Source of the DNA: Providencia alcalifaciens
GTDB lineage: Bacteria > Pseudomonadota > Gammaproteobacteria > Enterobacterales > Enterobacteriaceae
Direction: 5' to 3'
Length of the DNA stretch: 64,000 bases
Assembly (NCBI RefSeq): GCF_915403165.1
Contig: NZ_OU659204.1
Span: 868,001-932,000 of the forward strand
Positions 33,383 through 40,477 of the stretch are shown here, one piece after another; position 1 is the first letter of the stretch, and every line of letters begins with the position of its first letter. The position numbers were made by a program, and so were the translations under genes. The notes under the pieces were generated by a model. That model ran no database searches and was not told the origin of the DNA. It was given only the letters and a program-made list of their open reading frames with translations.

Positions 33383-34456
33383 TTATGGCTTGATAACGAC
33401 CTTGATAGAGTCCGCTGATTTCGCCATAACAAACGCCTCTTCCCAATCATCGATTGAGTAGAAGTGGGTAACGATATCGTCAGCACATACTAACCCGCGG
33501 CTAAATAGGTCAATGGCGACCTCGTAGCTGTAAGGGCCTAAGTGAGCACCTCTAATATCTAACTCTTTACGGTCACCGATAATTGACCAGTCTACGGTGG
33601 TTTCTTTACCGAAAACGCTGAACTCGACGAAGCGACCCAGTTTACGGATCATTTCTAACCCTTGAGTCACGCCGATTGGAGCGCCAGTCGCTTCGATATA
33701 GATATCGCAACCGTAACCTTCGGTCATCTCTTTAACCAATTTGATTGCATCTTCTTTCAGTGGATTAATTACCACATCAGCGCCAAATTTCTTCGCTAAT
33801 TCAAGGCGTTCATCGATAGCATCGATAACGATTAATTTTTTCGGGGTTTTGAGTTTTGCGACTTGGATCATGCACAGACCCAGTGGACCCGCACCTGCGA
33901 TAACGACAACGTCATTTAAATCGATATCACCGCGGCGAACGGTATGGATGGCGCAGGCCATTGGCTCGATTAATGCGGCATCTTTTTCTGAAAGCTCATC
34001 AGGGATTTTGTGAATAATGGCACGTTCAGAAAAACGCATATATTCAGCCATCCCTCCATCGGCAACCTCTTTTTGAAAGCCATAAATATCGTGGGTTTCG
34101 CACATCCAATATTTGCCTGACTTACAGAAACGGCACTCCCAGCAAGGCACGATTTGTTCCGCTAAAATACGATCGCCCACTTTTAGACCATATTTCTCAC
34201 CAGAACCTTCGCCCAGCTCAGCAACACGTCCGTAAAATTCGTGTCCCGGTACGACAGGGGCTTTGATCCATGGGTTTTCACCCCAGAACATTTGAGCGCC
34301 ATCATTCGCTTTACAGTCACCTGCGCAGATACCGCATCCGTCGACTTTAATGACCACTTCACGAAACCCTGGTATTGGTCTTTTAATCGCTTCAAAGCGG
34401 TAATCATGGGGACCATGACATACAACAGCTTTCATTTTTTCAGGTAGGGTACTCAT
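33383..34456 (-). CDS. Zinc-dependent medium-chain polyol dehydrogenase (possibly erythritol/L-threitol type)
   Basis: The 357-residue MDR-family enzyme has the catalytic zinc site (CGICAGD near 42 and GHEFYG near 74). The structural zinc cysteines are in CWECRFCKSGKYWMCE near 109, and a Rossmann NAD(P)-binding region is GAGPLGLCMIQVAKL near 190. The overall sequence resembles sorbitol/threonine dehydrogenase relatives annotated as erythritol/L-threitol dehydrogenases; that specificity is only a suggestion. It is the first gene of the operon with the Rbs-type importer. Its upstream region carries two perfect LacI-type palindromes. It would oxidise the imported polyol to a ketose. Confidence 0.8.
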   Translation of the reverse strand: MSTLPEKMKAVVCHGPHDYRFEAIKRPIPGFREVVIKVDGCGICAGDCKANDGAQMFWGENPWIKAPVVPGHEFYGRVAELGEGSGEKYGLKVGDRILAEQIVPCWECRFCKSGKYWMCETHDIYGFQKEVADGGMAEYMRFSERAIIHKIPDELSEKDAALIEPMACAIHTVRRGDIDLNDVVVIAGAGPLGLCMIQVAKLKTPKKLIVIDAIDERLELAKKFGADVVINPLKEDAIKLVKEMTEGYGCDIYIEATGAPIGVTQGLEMIRKLGRFVEFSVFGKETTVDWSIIGDRKELDIRGAHLGPYSYEVAIDLFSRGLVCADDIVTHFYSIDDWEEAFVMAKSADSIKVVIKP

Positions 34457-34489
34457 ATTCTAATAACCTCATTCTGGATGTTGGCTATA

Positions 34490-34505
34490 ATGTTGACGTC
34501 AACAT
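34490..34505. promoter_or_regulatory. LacI-type operator O1 upstream of the polyol operon
   Basis: ATGTTGACGTCAACAT is a perfect 16-bp palindrome with a central CG, the hallmark of LacI/GalR operators. It is 34 bp upstream of the dehydrogenase start, where a repressor would block transcription. Confidence 0.75.
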
Positions 34506-34620
34506 TTAACGTTGCTTTTGTAACTAAACCGTTCTCTTTGTAACGCTTGACGGCTAAAAATAATAATGGTGTGAGAAAAGTGATGCTCTATTGTTATAAA
34601 TAAATTGTTTGGTTTTTAAT

Positions 34621-34636
34621 ATGACGACGTCGTCAT
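34621..34636. promoter_or_regulatory. LacI-type operator O2 upstream of the polyol operon
   Basis: ATGACGACGTCGTCAT is a second perfect 16-bp palindrome. It shares the ATG..GACGTC..CAT frame with O1 (12 of 16 positions). Centres are 131 bp apart, suitable for DNA looping by a LacI-type repressor. Confidence 0.7.
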
Positions 34637-35011
34637 TTTTGAGAGATGCTAAATAAAAAAGTGATAATTGTGATTCAAATCCTATTTTTTATTTAAAAAC
34701 TCTTTTGTTTATGAGGTTTGTTTGACAGATAAAATGCAAACTATAGTGGATGCGATGATTTTCGAATGAGTATAATTAGTTTCGTTATTTTCAGAAGTGA
34801 AGAATCTTTGAAAAAACATTTCAGCTAACACTTTAAGGTGAAATTTGAATTAGTTTGCGTCATTAATGTGATCACGATCGATTTAGTGTGGCGTGTAAAT
34901 CTCTATTAATCCTTTTCTTTGCTATTTTTCCGATTGAATAAAAAGTGTTATCTCGATAACTTAAATTAAATACCTCAGCATTAATGATTTTTTTAATTAA
35001 AAGGCATAAAA

Positions 35012-35572
35012 ATGGCAACGACAATGATTGTTCTTCTAGTTTTACTGTTTATTTTAGCAGGATGGGGAATTTCTATTTATAACCGCTTGGTGAGCACTCG
35101 GAATCAAGTGAGCAATCAATTTGCCAATATTGATGTGATTTTAAAACAGCGCGCTGACCAAATTCCCCAATTAGTCACGATAGTTGAAAAAGCCATGGAG
35201 CATGAAAAAGCGTTATTTACCTCATTGAGTGATGCTCGCCAGAATTATTTTAGCGCTAAAAATGTGAATGAAAAAATAGCGGCATCGAATGAAATGGATA
35301 AGGCACTAAAAAGCCTCGTCGCGGTTGCTGAAAACTACCCAACGCTAATATCGGGAGAGCAATTTACCCAATTACAAATTGCACTAAGCGAAGTGGAAGA
35401 TAAAATTGCTCAGCGTCGTGAAGGCTTTAATGATGCAACAACACAATACAATACGGCGATCCAAATGTTCCCAGATAGTCTTTTTGCCAGTATTTTTGGT
35501 TTTACTGCATTGCCTTTATTGGAAATCTCCGAGGCTGAGAAAAAATATGATGGTATTCAATTCAAATCGTAA
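35012..35572 (+). CDS. LemA family protein (copy 1)
   Basis: The 186-residue protein has a single N-terminal transmembrane helix (about 5-22). A LemA four-helix domain follows: STRNQVSNQFANIDVILKQRADQIPQLVTIVEKAMEHEKALF is the family signature, then ENYPTLISGEQFTQLQIALSEVEDKIAQRREGFNDATTQYN. LemA domains face the outside of the membrane, and their function is not settled. It is the first of four tightly linked genes (lemA, GIDE-like, lemA, small membrane protein), separated by 21 bp from the next. The second copy at 36639 is a clear paralogue. Confidence 0.85.
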   Translation: MATTMIVLLVLLFILAGWGISIYNRLVSTRNQVSNQFANIDVILKQRADQIPQLVTIVEKAMEHEKALFTSLSDARQNYFSAKNVNEKIAASNEMDKALKSLVAVAENYPTLISGEQFTQLQIALSEVEDKIAQRREGFNDATTQYNTAIQMFPDSLFASIFGFTALPLLEISEAEKKYDGIQFKS

Positions 35573-35593
35573 TCACCGTTAAAGGTATCATCA

Positions 35594-36637
35594 GTGAATA
35601 TCTACTATTTTCTAGGTGCCGCATTGGGCGGCATTCTTTTTTATTTAGACAGAAAATTTTCCAAAAAGCGTAAATTAAATTGGGGCGTTATTCTTTTTAC
35701 CTCGGTGCTATTTGGGGCATGGGAAACTATTTCGCCAAAACCTGGCGAATACGAATACTACTTTTTCTATGCAGTAGCTGTAGGGATGGCTTTTGCAGCT
35801 AGTCGCATTGTCGTTGGAATAACGCAAAGCGCTTATAAAAATTATCAACGGTTGCAAAAGGAAGGCTCCTCAAAATTTACCGCATTATTAAAAACCCTTG
35901 TTGGGACTGCATTAGCAGGATGTTTAACCATGGGGTTTTTTATCGACATTCGCCTCTTTTTTGTGGCTTTCGTCTTATTATTTGTTTTCAGTTTTATTCA
36001 AAATACCCCCGAAAAACGCTTTCTAAAGTTTCAAAAGAACCTCGCTACTTCAAAAATTCGCTCAATTGCGATGGGACTCGTGGAAGTAGAAGGGAAAATA
36101 ACATCAGGAAAGGAAGTCAAAAGTAAGTTGGGTAATCGAAGCTGTTACGGTGCTTTCTATTACGAGTACTCCATCTCTACGGATAAAGAGGGTAAAAAAA
36201 GTTATACCCTCAGAGATAGCAGCGCACAGTTATATAATTTCACCATTACGGATGATACTGGCTCAGTTAATGTGATTTGTGACCCAGATTATTTTGTCCA
36301 CACCGGGTTATCCCCCCATATGGATTATGAAAGTGGCAATCGTCGTTATAAAGAGTATTTGCTTGAAAGCGGCATGAGTTACTTATTGATTGGTTCGGCG
36401 GACAGTGAGAATGGCAAAGTGGTGATCACCCGTAAAGCCCCTCATATGTTATTAGGTGTTTCGCCATCAGATTATGTGACTAGCTGGAATAAATCTGCGC
36501 CGATGCGTCGGAATATCGGGGTGACAGCAATGATTGCAGCTATTTTGATTGCGTTAATATTAATGACGCCAGTGAGTTATCAAGATGGGTATTTAACGCT
36601 CCATTTTAACCAAATTTCGTTATCTGACAGTGAATGA
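35594..36637 (+). CDS. Polytopic membrane protein with GIDE-like domain
   Basis: The 347-residue protein has about five hydrophobic segments in its first 140 residues and one at about 313-332, with a soluble middle region. That region starts TSKIRSIAMGLVEVEGKITS and includes YGAFYYEYS and ITDDTGSVNVICDP, the pattern of GIDE domains found in mitochondrial MUL1-type ligases and in bacterial membrane proteins. No RING finger is present, so ubiquitin-ligase activity is not implied. It starts at a GTG with AAGG eight bases upstream. It sits between two lemA genes, the next of which overlaps or abuts it, so a LemA-GIDE complex is a reasonable inference. Confidence 0.6.
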   Translation: MNIYYFLGAALGGILFYLDRKFSKKRKLNWGVILFTSVLFGAWETISPKPGEYEYYFFYAVAVGMAFAASRIVVGITQSAYKNYQRLQKEGSSKFTALLKTLVGTALAGCLTMGFFIDIRLFFVAFVLLFVFSFIQNTPEKRFLKFQKNLATSKIRSIAMGLVEVEGKITSGKEVKSKLGNRSCYGAFYYEYSISTDKEGKKSYTLRDSSAQLYNFTITDDTGSVNVICDPDYFVHTGLSPHMDYESGNRRYKEYLLESGMSYLLIGSADSENGKVVITRKAPHMLLGVSPSDYVTSWNKSAPMRRNIGVTAMIAAILIALILMTPVSYQDGYLTLHFNQISLSDSE

Positions 36638-36638
36638 T

Positions 36639-37181
36639 ATGAATCAGATTATCTTTTGGATCTTTGTCGCCGTGATAGGCACCATTTTGGTTCGCTATAT
36701 TGTGGGGATCTACAACAATATTATTTTCTTGAAAAATAATTGCGAAAAAGCGTTTGCCAATATTGATGTGCTTCTAAAAAAGCAGGCAGATCTAATGCCT
36801 CAATTGACGGTGGTTGCAGAAGGGGCAATGACCCATGAAAAGCGTTTAATTAGTGAATTACTGCAAAGTCGTCAGCACTATTTATCCACGCAACAGCTCG
36901 ATGTTAAAGTGGATTCCGCAAACCAATTTCGCTCACATTTAAAACCGATTTTTTTACTGGCTGAAAAATACCCTAAGTTGATTAGCCAGCAGGCGTTATT
37001 AACATTACAAGCGTCAGCAAAAGGGCTTGAAGACCAAATTGCGGATCGCCGTGAATTTTTTAATCAAACGGTCACGTTATACAACACCAATATTCGCCTT
37101 TTCCCGAATCTCATTTTTACGCTCTTATTCCGTTTTAAGGATATTCCCTTGCTGTATCTTCAACAGGAGTCTGCATCATGA
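36639..37181 (+). CDS. LemA family protein (copy 2)
   Basis: The 180-residue paralogue of the protein at 35012 has the same layout: an N-terminal transmembrane helix followed by KNNCEKAFANIDVLLKKQADLMPQLTVVAEGAMTHEKRL and a later QASAKGLEDQIADRREFFNQTVTLYNTNIRLFPN. I use the ATG at 36639; a GTG at 36630 would overlap the previous gene by 8 bp and add three residues. It overlaps the following gene by 4 bp (ATGA). Sequence divergence between the two copies is large, so the duplication is old. Confidence 0.83.
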   Translation: MNQIIFWIFVAVIGTILVRYIVGIYNNIIFLKNNCEKAFANIDVLLKKQADLMPQLTVVAEGAMTHEKRLISELLQSRQHYLSTQQLDVKVDSANQFRSHLKPIFLLAEKYPKLISQQALLTLQASAKGLEDQIADRREFFNQTVTLYNTNIRLFPNLIFTLLFRFKDIPLLYLQQESAS

Positions 37182-37570
37182 TCACAATTCCTTTTTCATG
37201 GTTTGGTTTCACCGATTGGTTGGTAAATAAAGGGGAACCGGGGTTGATCGTGATGTTTGCCACATTTGGAATGATCCCAGCCTGTATTGTTTTCACATTG
37301 GTGATGAGAATGATCGGGATGAAGAAATTTATCGCCCCCGTGGCATTAGGCATGATTAGCTCGATGTTTATCAGCATGATGGTGCTTATTCCACTGTTAT
37401 TAATCTTTCGCTTTGGTGATATTCCAAAAGCGATGTTGGTTTGGATGGTCGTTCTGGGAAGTTGCATTGTCTTTTTCCTAATGAATATGAATTACATTGA
37501 GATTTGGTCATCAAGCCGAGAAGACAAAAAGAAAAAGAGTGTGACGGTGAGAAAGAAACGGAAAAAATAA
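37178..37570 (+). CDS. Small membrane protein ending the LemA/GIDE operon
   Basis: The 130-residue protein has three or four hydrophobic segments (about 22-43, 50-75, 82-102) and a highly basic tail, REDKKKKSVTVRKKRKK, that should lie in the cytoplasm. I do not recognise a family. It overlaps the second lemA gene as ATGA, so it is translated from the same message. It is probably a membrane partner of the LemA/GIDE proteins; this rests on context only. Confidence 0.55.
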   Translation: MITIPFSWFGFTDWLVNKGEPGLIVMFATFGMIPACIVFTLVMRMIGMKKFIAPVALGMISSMFISMMVLIPLLLIFRFGDIPKAMLVWMVVLGSCIVFFLMNMNYIEIWSSSREDKKKKSVTVRKKRKK

Positions 37571-38389
37571 AAAGCGGTTTTTTACTATTGCTTACATTAT
37601 ATCTGACTGTTTTATAGCGCAGGTCAAAAAATAAATTATTAAACTGTTAGACAATGGCTTTATGATCCACCAACTAAAAATGAGTTACTAGGATAAAATG
37701 TAATGGCAAATAGCTACTGTCATATATAGATAGTTAAAATATGACAATTAAAAAAGATAGAAAGATAAAGCCACTATTATAACTCTTCATTGGTGTAACA
37801 ACTTGGTTATGATTTTGGTGTAACTTAACAAGTTTGTATAGTTTCTTTAGTTTACTGTTTATAAGTGTGAATGGCTCGTTAAATTATTTATTTCTATCTT
37901 ATTGATTTTTAATTAAATAAAAACATCACTGTCTTTATTTGTCAATAATCGATCTTTTATTTTTACTCTGTATGTGTGTTAAATTGTAATTCTTCACTAA
38001 TCGGAACAAATAAAAAGTATATTTGATATAAAAAGCTGTATTTGCATTCTTTTTATGACGATTCTAGGTTTAAATATATTCAATGGATAATCTTAAAACG
38101 AGTAATTGAGTTTACTTATTTATTTTCTATGATGAAACATACTGAAATACTTTGTAATAAAGCAAAGTTGAATAATTTGCTTTATTTAGGCTAATTCAAA
38201 TCCTAAAAATATATGCTTATAATAGCTCCATCGAGTTAATTAGGCTGATGAGATTCATTAGCATTAAATCGATATTGAAAATAAATAAAACCAACTAAAT
38301 ATCTAAAATATTCTTGTTTTGAATTTAAAGTTCAAATAGGAGGGGTTTTATTCGTTTAAATATTATTTATATTTTATAGGACTTATTTC
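37571..38389 (+). promoter_or_regulatory. Fimbrial operon 1 upstream region (819 bp)
   Basis: A long, very AT-rich gap with no credible ORF, typical of a regulated fimbrial promoter. A 17-bp-spaced TTCAAA/TATAAT pair lies at 38195-38223. I searched for fim-switch-like inverted repeats and found only an 8-bp pair (37656-37663 and 37765-37772), too short to support an invertible element. Confidence 0.5.
38195..38223 (+). promoter_or_regulatory. Candidate promoter of fimbrial operon 1
   Basis: TTCAAA at 38195-38200, 17 bp, then a perfect TATAAT at 38218-38223. This gives a leader of about 160 nt before the first pilin gene. The -35 has four of six consensus positions. Confidence 0.5.
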
Positions 38390-39016
38390 ATGTTTAAGAA
38401 AACCATAATTGCATTATCTTTAATTTCTGCTTCAAGCGCGACATTAGCAGCGGCACCCGTTGCTAATTTAAAAGTCACAGGTTCAATTACACCACCAACC
38501 TGTACTATTAAAGGACAGAATGAAGTTGACCTAGAATATGTATTTGATGTGTCACCTGGAATGTTCCCTGTTTCTGGTAATTTAGGACTTGACGCAAAAA
38601 CAAATAGCATTGAAGTAATTTGCGATGCAGCGACTTATTTAACCTTCTCTTCAACTGATAACCGTGCAAGTTCTGTATTAACCGCGGGTGCTGCTAACTT
38701 TGGGTTAGGTTTATATGATACGGATAAAAAAGTTGGTTTATATACTATCCAGATGAAGAATGCGACAGTCAAAGCGGATGCAGCAAGCGTGGCTCAAGCC
38801 GTAGGGGTTACCAATGGTACGACTTATGGAACCGCATTATATGTTGATAAAACGAAAAAAATGGGGTGGGCAACAGCGGTGAGCACATTAAGATCAGGGC
38901 AGATTTTTGCAGCAGACTTTGATGTTCGTCCAACATTGAATGCAGCCTTAAAAACAAGTTCGGGTGATGCGAAATTAGATGGTCATGCAACATTAGCATT
39001 TGCTTTTTCTCTCTAA
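38390..39016 (+). CDS. DUF1120-type fimbrial subunit, probable major pilin of operon 1
   Basis: The 208-residue protein has a Sec signal peptide (cleavage after about LAAA, residue 22). The DUF1120 pattern of YhcF-like fimbrial proteins follows: GSITPPTCTIKG with one cysteine and SIEVICDAATYLTF with its disulfide partner. The C-terminal strand GHATLAFAFSL has the alternating hydrophobic pattern of a chaperone-bound pilin donor strand. It is first in the operon and followed by a strong hairpin, which suggests it is the most abundant subunit. It is similar to the next two proteins. Confidence 0.8.
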   Translation: MFKKTIIALSLISASSATLAAAPVANLKVTGSITPPTCTIKGQNEVDLEYVFDVSPGMFPVSGNLGLDAKTNSIEVICDAATYLTFSSTDNRASSVLTAGAANFGLGLYDTDKKVGLYTIQMKNATVKADAASVAQAVGVTNGTTYGTALYVDKTKKMGWATAVSTLRSGQIFAADFDVRPTLNAALKTSSGDAKLDGHATLAFAFSL

Positions 39017-39046
39017 TTTTTTAGTTGAAATTAATTTTATAATTGA

Positions 39047-39078
39047 AATGAATAGATATAATCTTATATCTATTCATT
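39047..39078 (+). terminator. Intercistronic hairpin after the first pilin gene of operon 1
   Basis: A perfect 14-bp stem AATGAATAGATATA/TATATCTATTCATT around loop ATCT lies between the first and second subunit genes. There is no T-run. It probably stabilises the pilin mRNA or attenuates read-through so that the first subunit is made in excess. Confidence 0.6.
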
Positions 39079-39091
39079 ATGGAATTGAACG

Positions 39092-39751
39092 ATGATTAAA
39101 AAAATAACACCATTAATACTATCGACTGTATTAATATCTCCAGTTGTATTTGCTAATACAACTGCAAATATAAAAGTATCAGGTGAAGTTAAAAAACCAA
39201 CTTGTTTAATCAATGGAAATGAACAGTCAGATGTTATTTTCGAACTGGCAAAAACATCGCCAAGATATTTGAGCCAAACAGTATATACGGTATTACAATC
39301 ACCGGTTAAAAAGAATGTCACTGTGACTTGTGATGCGGAGACATATTTAACCTATCGGGCAACAGATACATATCAAAATACGCCATGGCCTACAGCATCT
39401 GGCGATAGCTATTTTTTCATGGTGCATTCGGATAGTCCAGATAAACCCGTCGGTGCAGTGATGTTTGCGGTTTCTGATGTCACTATTGATTCTAAAACTG
39501 CTTTTATTGCAAGTGATGGTGTTACAGCAAATGATTCTATCATGACTAAAAAAATACTTAATGGTTTTGGCACAAAGAGCTCAACAATATTCGCCAATAA
39601 ATTAACAGCAGGAAAAGTATTCTCTGCAGATTTTGTAACAACCAGCGTTTATCTTAGTTCAATCAGCCAATTAACGGCAGCCGGGATCGATTTAACGTCT
39701 AATGTTGATTATCAAGCAGAAGCTGTGCTGGCTTTTAACTTTGGTATTTAA
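39092..39751 (+). CDS. DUF1120-type fimbrial subunit 2
   Basis: The 219-residue secreted protein has a signal peptide ending near VFA (residue 21), then GEVKKPTCLINGNEQSDVIFEL and NVTVTCDAETYLTYRATD, mirroring the first subunit. Its C-terminal strand is YQAEAVLAFNFGI. It is likely a minor or adaptor pilin. GGAATTG lies just upstream of the ATG. It is followed by subunit 3 after 35 bp. Confidence 0.78.
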   Translation: MIKKITPLILSTVLISPVVFANTTANIKVSGEVKKPTCLINGNEQSDVIFELAKTSPRYLSQTVYTVLQSPVKKNVTVTCDAETYLTYRATDTYQNTPWPTASGDSYFFMVHSDSPDKPVGAVMFAVSDVTIDSKTAFIASDGVTANDSIMTKKILNGFGTKSSTIFANKLTAGKVFSADFVTTSVYLSSISQLTAAGIDLTSNVDYQAEAVLAFNFGI

Positions 39752-39786
39752 TTAAATTCGAATGAGATGTGTTTCTTGGGGAATAT

Positions 39787-40437
39787 ATGCGTTTATTTGT
39801 CACTCCAGTAACTAAAGCTACATTGTTATTGACATATTGTAGTCTGTTTTTTAGTGAAGCAGTTTATTCGCATACTTTTCAAAATAGAAATATTATTGAA
39901 CAGGTTGAGTCCCCACCTACGTGTGAAATCGTTATCCCTGATGGCGGGCAATATCAGTTTAATCAATTGCATGCTCGCCAGTTTAATGCAGCTAAAGCGA
40001 CGGAAATACCCGAGATTACCAAAACATGGCAAGTATCGTGTAATACGCCAACTCAACTGCTTGTTCAATTCTCGGATAACCGAAGTGATTCATCACAGTT
40101 GGGAAACGAAGATTACTTTGGACTAGGGAAAGTGAATAATCAAGGGCGATTAGGGAATTACCAGCTGATACTAAACCAACCTAAAGTGGATGGCCAAGTG
40201 GTTGGGATCGGTGCAGTGGATGGCGCAGGACCATTTCAGCGTATTCAAGGAGCAGTCTTAAAAGGGAAAAAATACGCATGGTTTACAAATGAAAACGTAT
40301 TATCCAGTGGGAAAAATTTCACCGTTAATATAGCCGTTAAGCCTATATTAAACAGCCTTAAAGAGACCAATGGCCCAATTATTGAGGCAGTGGAATTAGA
40401 TGGTAGTGCAGATATTATATTTTCATTTGGAATATAG
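39787..40437 (+). CDS. DUF1120-type fimbrial subunit 3
   Basis: The 216-residue secreted protein uses the ATG at 39787, with GGGGA four to five bases upstream; an upstream in-frame GTG lacks a site. After a signal peptide come SPPTCEIVIPDGG and TKTWQVSCNTPTQLLVQFSD, the same two-cysteine pattern as the other subunits. The C-terminus is DGSADIIFSFGI. It is more divergent than subunits 1 and 2, and its place before the usher suggests an adaptor or tip-proximal subunit. Confidence 0.75.
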   Translation: MRLFVTPVTKATLLLTYCSLFFSEAVYSHTFQNRNIIEQVESPPTCEIVIPDGGQYQFNQLHARQFNAAKATEIPEITKTWQVSCNTPTQLLVQFSDNRSDSSQLGNEDYFGLGKVNNQGRLGNYQLILNQPKVDGQVVGIGAVDGAGPFQRIQGAVLKGKKYAWFTNENVLSSGKNFTVNIAVKPILNSLKETNGPIIEAVELDGSADIIFSFGI

Positions 40438-40477
40438 TTTTAATTCTTAGTAATTTATATTGGAAATAAAAATAATA

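Larger units (their letters stand above)
34457..35011. promoter_or_regulatory. Divergent region between polyol operon and lemA operon
   Basis: 555 bp without a gene. The left half contains two LacI-type operators and must hold the polyol-operon promoter. The right half serves the lemA operon and contains a TGTGATCACG half-site near 34870 and little else. AT-rich throughout. Confidence 0.6.

Noticed and set aside
36020..36480. GIDE-like domain considered as an active E3 ubiquitin ligase
   Set aside because: No RING finger or ubiquitin system in the window; the domain name does not imply that activity in bacteria.
37656..37772. 8-bp inverted repeat pair around 100 bp upstream of fimbrial operon 1, considered as a phase-variable switch
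   Set aside because: Arms too short, no promoter between them and no recombinase gene nearby.
37571..38389. Search for tRNA, rRNA or small RNA genes in the long gaps
   Set aside because: No cloverleaf, T-loop consensus or recognisable sRNA was seen in this or the other large gaps; absence by eye is not proof.
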